Source: Acinetobacter pittii ATCC 19004 = CIP 70.29 (lineage in GTDB: Bacteria; Pseudomonadota; Gammaproteobacteria; Pseudomonadales; Moraxellaceae). From it: 64,000 nucleotides of DNA. A model generated the notes under the pieces. The model had not been told where the DNA came from and searched no databases. It worked only from the letters and a program-made list of their open reading frames with translations. Shown one piece after another: positions 18,253 through 30,034 of the stretch. Positions within the stretch are counted from its first letter, which is position 1. Each line of letters opens with the position of its first letter. The stretch covers positions 390,844 through 454,843 of the forward strand of contig NZ_KB849797.1 in NCBI RefSeq assembly GCF_000369045.1. Reading direction: 5' to 3'. The translations under genes and the position numbers were made by a program.

Positions 18253-19335
18253 ATGATGAAAAAAGTTCTAATAATGAGTATGTGCGGTGCACTACTTTTA
18301 GCTGGATGTAATAAAACATCAGAGCAAGATCAGGCTGTATCTAAAGAGCAAAAACCAACTGAGCAAAAGGCCACTCAAAAACAAGACAGTAGCTGCTTAC
18401 AAATTATGGTAGCTATGCACACGATTAATCAAAACAGCAAAATAGAAGACTTAAATCAAATTAATGAAAAGCTTAAAATCTGTGTTCCCTCTTTAAAAAA
18501 TCATGAGCAGCTTAAGCTGATTGATGCATCAACTGCCATGTATCAACGTTTTCTAAAACAAGACTACACTGAAAAAACAGGTAGAGCTTTTGAAGCATTT
18601 GGCTATGCCGTTTTAGAACAGAAACAAGACCTTAAAAAGGTTATTCAAAGTCAGAAAAAGCTCTTCGCCCAACTGAGCCCACGTGATCAATATTTACTTC
18701 AACATGAAGGGCAAGCCTACATTGAACTTCTCTATCAAGGTGAAGGCATGTTTACCTATCGACGCCAGCCAAGCTATTTAGTTGACATTTTTTCTAAGTC
18801 CTTACCCGCGGACCAAAAAGAGTTTTTAAATCGTATGGCGAAAGACAATCAGGATATTTTCTATAATGATGGTGCGTTGGCTATTTCATGGAAAGAGCTC
18901 ACTGAACGCGCATTATTTTGGGAAAAGTTTATTCAGAAATATCCTAAGAGCCACTTTATTGGTGATGCAAAACTACTATTTAATGAATATCGTTATTTTA
19001 TTTTCTTTGGCTTAGACAACACGCCCGTGTCAGATGAATATGCACCGAATACATGGTTTGATAAAGATGCTCTTCAACAAATTCGGTTTTTGTCTACACA
19101 AAATCAGTCGAGTCTAGCGAAACCTGCTCAACTATTTCTTAAATTTATTGCTACGCCTGTAGAGGAGCGTAATAAGCAATTTAAAATAGATTTAACTGAT
19201 AAAAATGGTGATAAAAAATCAAATTATCAGATGACTCATGAACAACTTGAGCAGCTCTTAAAATTTGATTCGCCATGGAACACGGAAGTCTATCGTGACT
19301 GCCATATGGATGCGGTTTGTATAGATACAAATTGA
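18253..19335 (+). CDS. uncharacterised lipoprotein
   Basis: I do not recognise the family. The precursor of 360 residues has a lipoprotein signal with lipobox LLAGC (Cys near residue 19), followed by a charged Gln/Lys-rich linker and a helical, tetratricopeptide-like body. Cys residues (SSCLQIM, KICVPS, RDCHMDAVCIDTN) could form periplasmic disulfides. I use the ATG at 18253; a TTG at 18223 in the same frame lacks a ribosome site and would hide the signal peptide. It precedes the thiC riboswitch but has no thiamine-related motif. Confidence 0.75.
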   Translation: MMKKVLIMSMCGALLLAGCNKTSEQDQAVSKEQKPTEQKATQKQDSSCLQIMVAMHTINQNSKIEDLNQINEKLKICVPSLKNHEQLKLIDASTAMYQRFLKQDYTEKTGRAFEAFGYAVLEQKQDLKKVIQSQKKLFAQLSPRDQYLLQHEGQAYIELLYQGEGMFTYRRQPSYLVDIFSKSLPADQKEFLNRMAKDNQDIFYNDGALAISWKELTERALFWEKFIQKYPKSHFIGDAKLLFNEYRYFIFFGLDNTPVSDEYAPNTWFDKDALQQIRFLSTQNQSSLAKPAQLFLKFIATPVEERNKQFKIDLTDKNGDKKSNYQMTHEQLEQLLKFDSPWNTEVYRDCHMDAVCIDTN

Positions 19336-19373
19336 CAATGCCAGCCAACCTAAAACATGTTAGTCTTTAAATC

Positions 19374-19493
19374 GCTTGACGGAGCGCGAGTAATAGCTCG
19401 CTGAGATTGTGTAAATTCCGTGTTATCGCAACACAAGTTTGATCACAAGTACCGTTGAACCTGATCAGGTTAAGACCTGCGTAGGAATCAAGC
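19374..19493 (+). promoter_or_regulatory. TPP riboswitch (THI box)
   Basis: Thiamine pyrophosphate aptamer upstream of thiC. Stem P1 is GCTTGA (19374-19379) with TCAAGC (19488-19493). The conserved CTGAGAT (19401-19407) and ACCGTTGAACCTGATC (19451-19466) with GCGTAGGAA (19479-19487) match the THI-box consensus. A long variable P3 arm lies between them. A pairing scheme for the expression platform is given in the findings. Confidence 0.93.
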
Positions 19494-19563
19494 CATCTGA
19501 AAACTTAAGCCTTAAATTTATCTAGTTAAAGATAAATCCGCCATCGTTTTTGGTCGTGCTTGA

Positions 19564-21471
<1,908 letters not shown>

Positions 21472-21546
21472 ATATTCAAAAAAAACACTTGCCTAGCCCT
21501 GATTCTCGGTTAGGATGAAATAAATAGATTTCGTCCTGACCGAATC

Positions 21547-22173
21547 ATGAGTATTGTTGAACGTCCAAGTTATACATCTAAAGATGTCGAAGTAACATCA
21601 CGTGAATCTCTATTCCGTGGTTTTATTCAAGTTGAAAAAGTCAGCCTTCGACATCGTCTATTTAATCAATCTGAATATACTCATGTATTGCAGCGTGAAC
21701 TCGTTCATCGGCCTGAAGCAGCTGGTGTACTACTCTACAACGATCAAAAACAACAGTTTGCACTGATTGAACAGTTCCGTGTTGGGGCTTTAGACGATCC
21801 TCAATCACCGTGGCAGCTGGAAATAATTGCAGGCGTGTTAGATGGTGACGAATCACCAGAAAGTTGTATTCGAAGAGAGAGCCTTGAAGAATCAGGTTGC
21901 GAAGTTCAAGATCTAGAGCATCTATTTAGCTTTTACCCGTCAGCTGGTGCTTGCTCAGAGTTATTTCATCTCTATGTTGCCCAAACCAATTTACCCGCTG
22001 AAGGGGGTGTTTTTGGCGTAGATGATGAGGGTGAAAATATTCAACTACACTTATTTAATTATAGTGAAATCCAGACTCTACTCGACAGCGGACGTTTAAG
22101 AAATGCTCCTGTCATTATGGCATTACAATGGCTGGCCCAACACAGCAAAACGATAATAAACCCGAAGAGGTAG
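21547..22173 (+). CDS. nudF: ADP-ribose pyrophosphatase, NUDIX family
   Basis: Hydrolyses ADP-ribose to AMP and ribose phosphate. The 208-residue protein has the Nudix box GVLDGDE-x7-REx2EESG, with Ser and Cys at two positions that are usually hydrophobic, but all catalytic Glu and Arg kept. It is followed by cpdA 4 bases later, the same pairing as near E. coli nudF-cpdA, which supports the name. Confidence 0.9.
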   Translation: MSIVERPSYTSKDVEVTSRESLFRGFIQVEKVSLRHRLFNQSEYTHVLQRELVHRPEAAGVLLYNDQKQQFALIEQFRVGALDDPQSPWQLEIIAGVLDGDESPESCIRRESLEESGCEVQDLEHLFSFYPSAGACSELFHLYVAQTNLPAEGGVFGVDDEGENIQLHLFNYSEIQTLLDSGRLRNAPVIMALQWLAQHSKTIINPKR

Positions 22174-22177
22174 GACG

Positions 22178-22990
22178 GTGACTTTTCAAGTCTCAACACT
22201 TTCACAAAAAGACCATGTCATTATACAAATTACCGATACCCACCTATTGGAGTATCCGCACTTAGAATTTGTGGGTATAAATCCTGAAGAAAGCTTTCAT
22301 GCGATTATTCAACAGATACTTAATAAACATCCTGAAACTGATGCAATTATCCATACTGGGGACCTAGCTCAGGCACCAACGCCTATTACCTACAAACGTT
22401 ATATTCAATATATGCAAACGCTTGGTCTGCCCTTTTTTCAGACCTTAGGTAATCATGACAATGTTGACCATTTCCCATTGCATAAAGAGAATCATCAGGA
22501 ACCTGTAGTTATTTGCTTAGGAAACTGGCGGGTTATTTTATTAAATAGTGCGGTTAAAGGTCATATTGATGGGCATCTATCAGCAGAACAGCTAGACAGC
22601 TTAACGAATTTACTTGAAGAGTATGCAGATAACCCGATTTTGCTGGCTTGTCATCACCATCCTTTTGCCATGAAGTCAAAATGGATTGATCATCACAAGT
22701 TACAAAATTCTAATGCCTTGCTTACTACCTTGGCTCCATTTAAAAATGTAAAAGCTTTAGTCTGCGGGCATGTTCATCAGGACTCAATAAACACTTGGCA
22801 AGGGATCGAATTTTTCTCTACACCCTCAACAAGTGTGCAGTTTAAACCCTTTAGCAATGATTTTGCTTTAGATCAAAATGCTCCCGGCTATCGTTACATT
22901 CGTCTAAAAAACGATGGTAGTTTTGAAACCGAAGTCTTCCGTCTTGAAAATTTTCAAGGCCATATAAACACTGATATTTCAGGCTATTAG
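22178..22990 (+). CDS. cpdA: 3',5'-cyclic-AMP phosphodiesterase
   Basis: Calcineurin-like metallophosphoesterase of 270 residues with every metal motif present: ITDTHL, HTGDLAQ, LGNHDN, ACHHHPF and CGHVHQD. The start is GTG with an AGGTAGGA-like ribosome site overlapping the nudF stop. It would lower cAMP and so tune CRP/Vfr-type regulation, which in related bacteria governs twitching motility. Confidence 0.9.
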   Translation: MTFQVSTLSQKDHVIIQITDTHLLEYPHLEFVGINPEESFHAIIQQILNKHPETDAIIHTGDLAQAPTPITYKRYIQYMQTLGLPFFQTLGNHDNVDHFPLHKENHQEPVVICLGNWRVILLNSAVKGHIDGHLSAEQLDSLTNLLEEYADNPILLACHHHPFAMKSKWIDHHKLQNSNALLTTLAPFKNVKALVCGHVHQDSINTWQGIEFFSTPSTSVQFKPFSNDFALDQNAPGYRYIRLKNDGSFETEVFRLENFQGHINTDISGY

Positions 22991-23052
22991 CCCTATTTCT
23001 TATATGCTTATATATAATTATGACTGGGGTAAACACGTTTTGAAAATATTTA

Positions 23053-23123
23053 CGGGTCGGAATGACTATCATCTTGCAGGAAAAATCTATATGATGACGA
23101 CCCGATGGGAAAATCCCATCGAT
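23053..23123 (+). other. structured RNA region upstream of dksA
   Basis: CGGGTCG (23053-23059) can pair with CGACCCG (23098-23104), with an inner ATCAT/ATGAT stem, and CGATGGGA (23103-23110) pairs with TCCCATCG (23114-23121) around a 3-base loop. The second hairpin is followed by a short T-rich stretch and could end the nudF-cpdA transcript. The first stem and the second overlap by two bases. Confidence 0.45.
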
Positions 23124-23141
23124 GGTTTTCTATAAAAACAC

Positions 23142-23171
23142 TTGCATATCACCATATTTTTTGCGTATAGA
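23142..23171 (+). promoter_or_regulatory. dksA: probable dksA promoter
   Basis: TTGCAT (23142-23147) and TATAGA (23166-23171) with an 18-base spacer, 30 bases before the dksA start. Both hexamers are near the sigma-70 consensus. Transcription start not known. Confidence 0.55.
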
Positions 23172-23201
23172 TAATACGTGTATGATGAGGAATGCCCTAT
23201 T

Positions 23202-23738
23202 ATGGCGAATGACAACCACAACCAAGTTTTGGATGAACATACAGAAGTTGTAGTGGAAGGTGACAAAGCTTCTGCAAAACGTGCACGTAAAGTGAAACCT
23301 AAAACTTCTGACATAGGCACAACTGCAAGTTTATTTGGTATTGCACCTTATCAACCTAAGAAAAATGAAGAGTACATGTCTGAAGGACAGCTCGAGCATT
23401 TCCGACAAATTCTGCAAGCATGGAAAGCTGAATTAATGTCTGAAGTTGATCGTACTTTAAATACGATGCAAGACGAATCAACTGCACTGCCAGATGTAAA
23501 CGACCGTGCTACCCAAGAAGAAGAATTTGCAATTGAATTACGTACACGTGACCGTGAACGTAAGTTAATTCGTAAAATCGAACAATCTATGGAAGCCATT
23601 AAGAATGAAGACTACGGTTTCTGTGAAACTTGTGGTATTGAAATCGGCTTACGTCGTTTAGAAGCACGTCCAACTGCAACTTTATGTATTGATTGCAAAA
23701 CTTTGGCAGAAATCAAAGAGAAGCAAAATAACGGTTAA
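23202..23738 (+). CDS. dksA: RNA polymerase-binding transcription factor DksA
   Basis: Partner of ppGpp in the stringent response, acting through the RNA polymerase secondary channel. The 178 residues include a long coiled coil whose tip has the DVNDRA motif (two Asp and an Ala needed for activity) and a C-terminal zinc finger CETCGIEIG...CIDC with four Cys. I start at the ATG at 23202 (TGAGGA ahead of it); a GTG at 23178 would add eight residues. Confidence 0.95.
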   Translation: MANDNHNQVLDEHTEVVVEGDKASAKRARKVKPKTSDIGTTASLFGIAPYQPKKNEEYMSEGQLEHFRQILQAWKAELMSEVDRTLNTMQDESTALPDVNDRATQEEEFAIELRTRDRERKLIRKIEQSMEAIKNEDYGFCETCGIEIGLRRLEARPTATLCIDCKTLAEIKEKQNNG

Positions 23739-23740
23739 TT

Positions 23741-24724
23741 GTGACTGTTGATAATTCTCCAGCCGAGCACAACTCGGCTGTTGTGCAGCAGTTAAATCGC
23801 CTGCCAGAAAAGCATAGCTTTTCTCTTGCGCAGCGGCGGAACAATGTTCCGCTTAATCGCTGCTCATACTCAGGTCGGTTTGCGCCATCGCCAACCGGCC
23901 CTTTGCATTTTGGATCACTCATTACTGCTGTTGCTAGCTATTGCGATGCAAAAGCCCATCAAGGCAAATGGCTCGTTCGTGTCGAAGATACAGATATCCC
24001 TCGTATTTATCCCGGCAGTGAAGAGCATATTCTCACATCACTTGAAGCCTTCCAGTTCGAACCCGATGCAGAGATCATCTTTCAAAAAAATCGTTTAGAC
24101 ATTTATGAAAGCGTATTAGACCAGCTCAAAAAAGAAGGTCTTATCTATGCATGTCAATGTACCCGCAAAATGCTTGGTTCAAATGCAATCTATGCAGGTA
24201 CTTGCCGCGATCTCAATCTTGATTTTCAAGGTCAAGCGATTCGGGTAAAAGTTCAAGATCAGCAGATCTGTTTTGATGACCGATTACAAGGACATCATTG
24301 CTCCAATCTACAACACGATCTTGGAGATTTTGTTCTTAAGCGCCGTGATGGGATTATTAACTATCAACTTGCAGTCGTTGTGGATGATTATCTACAAGAC
24401 ATTACCCATGTCGTTCGAGGCGCAGACTTATTAGATAACACCGAACGTCAGATTTGGCTAGGTCAGCTTCTAGGTTATCCTCAACTAAGCTATATGCACC
24501 TACCCCTTGCAATGAATGACCAAGGGCAAAAGCTCTCTAAACAAAATCTAGCTCAAGCACTCGATTTATCAAAAGCACCTGAATTACTTCAAAAAGCGAT
24601 ACTAGCCTTGGGACAACCCAACGTTGATTTAGATCAACCTAGACTGATGCTCAAACAGGCTGTAGCACAGTGGAATGTTGATTTGATTCCCCATATGCAA
24701 GAACTCAGCGGAACATATCTATAA
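23741..24724 (+). CDS. gluQ: glutamyl-Q tRNA(Asp) synthetase
   Basis: Attaches glutamate to the queuosine base of tRNA(Asp). It is a truncated GluRS: YSGRFAPSPTGPLHFGS (HIGH-like), zinc ligands in CQCTRK and YAGTCRDL, and KLSKQN (KMSKS-like). Length is 327, with about 42 residues ahead of the conserved start that are low in complexity. The GTG start lies two bases after the dksA stop, as in many proteobacteria where gluQ follows dksA. Two strong hairpins fall inside the extension (see findings), so the true start is uncertain; I see no better in-frame one. Confidence 0.88.
   Translation: MTVDNSPAEHNSAVVQQLNRLPEKHSFSLAQRRNNVPLNRCSYSGRFAPSPTGPLHFGSLITAVASYCDAKAHQGKWLVRVEDTDIPRIYPGSEEHILTSLEAFQFEPDAEIIFQKNRLDIYESVLDQLKKEGLIYACQCTRKMLGSNAIYAGTCRDLNLDFQGQAIRVKVQDQQICFDDRLQGHHCSNLQHDLGDFVLKRRDGIINYQLAVVVDDYLQDITHVVRGADLLDNTERQIWLGQLLGYPQLSYMHLPLAMNDQGQKLSKQNLAQALDLSKAPELLQKAILALGQPNVDLDQPRLMLKQAVAQWNVDLIPHMQELSGTYL
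23760..23863 (+). other. two strong RNA hairpins at the 5' end of gluQ
   Basis: Hairpin 1: CAGCCGAG (23760-23767) with CTCGGCTG, five-base loop. Hairpin 2: GCAGCG plus GCGGAAC (23830-23842) pair with GTTCCGC and CGCTGC (to 23863), three-base loop and a 5-base bulge, 13 pairs in all. Neither is followed by a T run. Confidence 0.6.
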
Positions 24725-24729
24725 ATAAT

Positions 24730-24760
24730 AAAAAAGCCCGATATCAAATCGGACTTTTTA
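24730..24760. terminator. terminator between gluQ and ftsW
   Basis: AAAAAAG, CCGAT/ATCGG stem and CTTTTT. Works from both sides, serving the converging gluQ and ftsW genes. Confidence 0.75.
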
Positions 24761-24777
24761 AACTTCTAAATACTCAA

Positions 24778-25974
24778 TTAGAAGTTCGATTCTTCTCGTT
24801 CTGGGTTGACTTCTTGTGTTGATGCATCAATCTTTAAGATTAAGCTAATCATCGCAGCACACATCATTAAAGACGTACCACCATAACTAATGAATGGCAA
24901 AGTCAAACCTTTCGTCGGCATTAAACCCATATTCATGCCCGCATTTACTAAAATCTGGAGCAAGAAAATAATACTAATGCCGTAAGCTAAATAGCCTGCG
25001 CGAAGGTAATGATGTTTCAAGGCACGGTGACCAATTTTGATACAACATGCCAGCATCAAGAAAGACAAGCCAATAACAATAGAAATACCCACAAAGCCAA
25101 ACTCTTCACCTAGCACTGCCAACATAAAGTCAGTATGCGCTTCAGGTAAATAAGATAGTTTTTGTACACTATGCCCTAAGCCTGTACCAAACCATTCACC
25201 ACGGCCAAAAGCCATTAATGCATTTGATAACTGATAACCTACCCCTAATGGATCTGCCCATGGGTCAGTAAACGAAATCAAACGCTGGAAACGGTATGGT
25301 TCAAATAAGATCAAAAACACTATACCCGTGACAATCGCACCAAGCATGATTAAGAACTGAGTTGGCGGCGCGCCCGCTAAAAAGAACACACCAACCATCA
25401 TCATGACAATAACGACGGTTGCCCCTAAGTCAGGCTCAGCAATAATTAAACCGACCGTGATTGCCATAACCCCACTTAAACGCAATAAACCTTTCCAATG
25501 AGTACGAACCTCTTTGGCACGGCGCACAACGTAGTCTGCGGTAAAGATTGCCATCATGACTTTGGCAACCTCGGTTGGCTGTAAGGTAAAGCCACCAATC
25601 TTAATCCAACGTGTAGAACCGTTCACTTCTGAACCTACCACCAAAGCAGCAAGCAGCAGAACCATGGTTAATAACCACAGCGGGAAGGTATTTTTAAACC
25701 ACGTATTCAGTGATATTCGATAGGTCAAATAAGCCACTACACCCGCAGCGACAATCGAAATACCATGACGAATCACATAATGAAACGGGTTTTCATGCAT
25801 ATATTCAGCATAGGGCATCGAAGCAGACGCCACCATCACTGAACCGATACACAACAATGCAACGACACAGAAAATCAAGACATTACGTGGCGTCACTTCC
25901 GCTGGCCACTTAGGCAATATCCGTTCATACCAATGATTGATTTTCTGGATTGTGGTCTGAGCTAAGCCTGCCAT
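24778..25974 (-). CDS. ftsW: septal peptidoglycan glycosyltransferase FtsW
   Basis: SEDS-family polymerase for division septum peptidoglycan. 398 residues with about ten membrane helices and the family sequence GMNMGLMPTKGLTLPFISYGG near the end (residues about 350-370), plus the acidic AYxxP-like region. It lies 24 bases behind murD on the same strand, like part of a dispersed mra cluster. Confidence 0.93.
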   Translation of the reverse strand: MAGLAQTTIQKINHWYERILPKWPAEVTPRNVLIFCVVALLCIGSVMVASASMPYAEYMHENPFHYVIRHGISIVAAGVVAYLTYRISLNTWFKNTFPLWLLTMVLLLAALVVGSEVNGSTRWIKIGGFTLQPTEVAKVMMAIFTADYVVRRAKEVRTHWKGLLRLSGVMAITVGLIIAEPDLGATVVIVMMMVGVFFLAGAPPTQFLIMLGAIVTGIVFLILFEPYRFQRLISFTDPWADPLGVGYQLSNALMAFGRGEWFGTGLGHSVQKLSYLPEAHTDFMLAVLGEEFGFVGISIVIGLSFLMLACCIKIGHRALKHHYLRAGYLAYGISIIFLLQILVNAGMNMGLMPTKGLTLPFISYGGTSLMMCAAMISLILKIDASTQEVNPEREESNF

Positions 25975-25998
25975 ACTACATTCCTAATCATGTTTTCT

Positions 25999-27414
<1,416 letters not shown>

Positions 27415-27454
27415 TCAGTTTGAACTTTATTCATCTTTTTTTGTGTCAGTGCGT

Positions 27455-27483
27455 AAAAAAGCCATCAATGTGATGGCTTTTTA
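27455..27483 (-). terminator. terminator of the feo operon
   Basis: AAAAAAGCCATCA and TGATGGCTTTTT with a 3-base loop. It lies just after the small feo gene and before murD, all on the minus strand, so murD-ftsW is a separate unit. Confidence 0.85.
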
Positions 27484-27505
27484 AACGAAACAAGAAATAC
27501 TAAAT

Positions 27506-27757
27506 TTATTGCCATTTAATCGGCTTAATTTCTTGAACTGTATTGGTAGGTTTATCTTCGCTTGAACAACCACAACCGCCAGCACAACCAAAGGCCATTT
27601 TTGGTTTAAGCCATTTTGCCAAGGTTACCCAACCTTGCTTTTCGCAAAATGCAGAGAGTGAAGAAAAGACTGAATTTGATGTTTTTGGAAATACTTTCTT
27701 AAAAACAACGAGAGCACTCCAAATCACTAAAACCGCAATAATCAGATATTGAACCAT
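27506..27757 (-). CDS. small Cys-rich membrane protein of the feo operon
   Basis: An 83-residue protein with an N-terminal membrane helix and a Gly/Cys cluster near the end, FGCAGGCGCSS, three Cys in seven residues. It takes the place of FeoC, behind feoB by 20 bases, but lacks the winged-helix fold expected of enterobacterial FeoC; it looks like the DUF6587 type. The ATG at 27757 has AGGAGG 6 bases ahead. The Cys cluster may bind iron or a cluster; that is inference. Confidence 0.8.
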   Translation of the reverse strand: MVQYLIIAVLVIWSALVVFKKVFPKTSNSVFSSLSAFCEKQGWVTLAKWLKPKMAFGCAGGCGCSSEDKPTNTVQEIKPIKWQ

Positions 27758-27777
27758 ATACAACCTCCTTTATTGCT

Positions 27778-29631
27778 TTAGCCCCAGTAGTGGGAAGCAA
27801 TTTGATAGGTAACAAACGATGCAAAATAAGCTAAACCAAACAGATATGCAGTCATAGCTGCAACATGTTTCCATGAACCTGTTTCGCGACGTACCGTTGC
27901 CAGTGTTGCCAAACAATGTGGAGCATAAATGAACCACACTAAAAGTGATAAACCTGTTGCCAAAGACCAACCCGTTCCATCTGCACTAATCAGATGTGAC
28001 AAACCTTGTGCCACAGCATCATCATCTGTTGCAGACAAGGCATAAACTGTACCCAATGCCGCGACAACCACTTCACGAGCAGCCATAGCTGGGATTAAGG
28101 CGATACAGATTTGCCAGTTAAAACCAACTGGAGCAAATAAAGGTTGGATAAGATGTCCGAGCATACCTGCAAAACTATAATCTATGGCAGGTAATGTCGC
28201 CCCTTCTGGTGGCTGCGGGAAAGTACACAAGAACCAGAGCAAAATAGAGAGCGCAAAAATGATTCCACCGACGCGTTTCAAGAAGATCTTTGCACGATCC
28301 AATAAACCGATTCCCACACTTTTTAAATCAGGGAAACGATAACTTGGTAGCTCTAGCAGTAAAGCATGCTGCGACTTATCTTTTTGCAAAAACTTCATTA
28401 AAAATGAAACGCAAAGCGCACTCACAATACCAGCCATATACAGACCAAAAAGCACTAAACCTTGTAGGTTAAAAATACCCCAGACCATTTTCTCTGGAAT
28501 GAAGGCAGCAATGAGCAAGGCATAGACGGGTAAACGTGCCGAACAAGTCATTAAAGGCGCAACCATAATGGTCGTAAAACGATCACGAGGGTCACTAATA
28601 CTACGCGTTGCCATAATTCCCGGTACTGCACAAGCAAAGCTCGAAAGTAAAGGAATAAAGGCACGGCCACTTAAACCAGCTTGGAACATTAATTTATCAA
28701 GCAAGAATGCTGCACGCGGTAAATAGCCTGATTCTTCGAGTACTAAAATAAAGAAGAACAAGATCAAAATTTGTGGCAAGAACACAACTACGCCACCCGC
28801 GCCTGCAATAATTCCGTCAACAACCAAACTATGCAGTAGTGGTTGGGTAATCACAGTTCCCACTACCTCACCAAGCCAGCCGAAGAAGCCTTCAATACCA
28901 TCCATGAATGGAGCTGCCCATGCAAACACTGCTTGGAACACAATAAACATCATGATGGCAAGGCTAAGTAGGCCTAAAACCGGATGTAAGAAAATTCGAT
29001 CTAGAAAATCAGTACGCTTATCTCCCTGATCAACATAATGAACTACATCTTTAAAAATCATATCGATTTTTTGATGATGAGTTCCAGTTAAACCACTTAG
29101 TTCGGTTTGTGGCACACTGTATTTTTCTTGATCAAGGGCATGTAATAAATTTTCAATACCCGCATTACGGACGGCAACTGTTTCAACAACTGGTACACCC
29201 AAACGTTGAGACAACTTTTGAGTATTAATTTGGATGCCACGACGACGCGCTTCATCCATCATATTCAGTACAAGTAAAATCGGACGACCCAACTCGATCA
29301 TTTCGAGTACCAGTCCTAAATGCAATTTTAAGTTAGTGGCATCAACCACACATAAAAAGGCATCTTGCTGCCCTTCTTCTGCAATCTTACCCAAACACAC
29401 GTCACGGGTAATTACTTCATCAGGACTGGTGGCATTAAGGCTATATGTACCCGGCAAATCAAGTACGCGCACTGCTCGGCCTGAAGGCAACTGAAAATGA
29501 CCAACCTTACGCTCGACCGTTACACCAGCATAGTTTGCAACTTTTTGTCGAGTTCCAGTTAAATGGTTAAAAAGAGAGGTTTTACCACAGTTAGGGTTTC
29601 CCACAAGGGCAATACGTAACGCATCACTCAT
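27778..29631 (-). CDS. feoB: ferrous iron transporter FeoB
   Basis: Fe(2+) permease of the inner membrane with a cytosolic G domain. The 617 residues have G1 GNPNCGKTSLFN, G3 DLPGT, G4 NMMDEA (residues 8-120) and, in the membrane part, two Gate motifs, with SFACAVPGIMATR and CSARLPVYALLIAAF. Shorter than E. coli FeoB (773), normal for this genus. feoA overlaps its start by 4 bases. Confidence 0.95.
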   Translation of the reverse strand: MSDALRIALVGNPNCGKTSLFNHLTGTRQKVANYAGVTVERKVGHFQLPSGRAVRVLDLPGTYSLNATSPDEVITRDVCLGKIAEEGQQDAFLCVVDATNLKLHLGLVLEMIELGRPILLVLNMMDEARRRGIQINTQKLSQRLGVPVVETVAVRNAGIENLLHALDQEKYSVPQTELSGLTGTHHQKIDMIFKDVVHYVDQGDKRTDFLDRIFLHPVLGLLSLAIMMFIVFQAVFAWAAPFMDGIEGFFGWLGEVVGTVITQPLLHSLVVDGIIAGAGGVVVFLPQILILFFFILVLEESGYLPRAAFLLDKLMFQAGLSGRAFIPLLSSFACAVPGIMATRSISDPRDRFTTIMVAPLMTCSARLPVYALLIAAFIPEKMVWGIFNLQGLVLFGLYMAGIVSALCVSFLMKFLQKDKSQHALLLELPSYRFPDLKSVGIGLLDRAKIFLKRVGGIIFALSILLWFLCTFPQPPEGATLPAIDYSFAGMLGHLIQPLFAPVGFNWQICIALIPAMAAREVVVAALGTVYALSATDDDAVAQGLSHLISADGTGWSLATGLSLLVWFIYAPHCLATLATVRRETGSWKHVAAMTAYLFGLAYFASFVTYQIASHYWG

Positions 29632-29927
29632 GCGGGTACTCCTTCTTCTACTTGAATTTCAATTTTTTCCGCTTCTGCTTTACGTAAAGCGAAACGAGTA
29701 AAGCCAATTTGGATTAAGATCGGATCACCACCAAAAATACCTTTGGTAATCACTTCCACTCGTGTGCCCGGTACAAAGCCCAGACTTTCCAAACGAATTG
29801 CGACCAAATCTTGCTGCTCGGACTCTAGTTCTATCCGATTCACTTTGGTGATGGTCGCCGCTTGCTTCACTTTTAAAGCTGATAAACGCACCGCATCCGA
29901 TCCTAAACCTTTTTTAATAGTATACAT
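29628..29927 (-). CDS. feoA: ferrous iron transport protein FeoA
   Basis: A 99-residue SH3-like protein (LKVKQAATITKVNRI, then ESLGFVPGTRVEVI and FTRFALRKAEAEKI) that supports FeoB. I use the ATG at 29927; the frame extends to a TTG at 29948. The ribosome site is weak. It is the first gene of the operon, followed by feoB with an ATGA overlap. Confidence 0.9.
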   Translation of the reverse strand: MYTIKKGLGSDAVRLSALKVKQAATITKVNRIELESEQQDLVAIRLESLGFVPGTRVEVITKGIFGGDPILIQIGFTRFALRKAEAEKIEIQVEEGVPA

Positions 29928-29946
29928 ATAAATGAGAATAATTACC
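29928..29946 (-). promoter_or_regulatory. possible Fur box before feoA
   Basis: The minus strand reads GGTAATTATTCTCATTTAT, which matches the 19-base Fur consensus at 12 positions. It lies directly against the feoA start, so bound Fur would block transcription or the leader. Iron control of feo is the norm. Confidence 0.45.
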
Positions 29947-30034
29947 AAATAAGGTTAAATTTCACTTCTTATCTAGTTTAATCGACAAACCTTAAAGTTT
30001 CTTTTACAGTACAGAAGTTTAGAGGATCTAGTGT

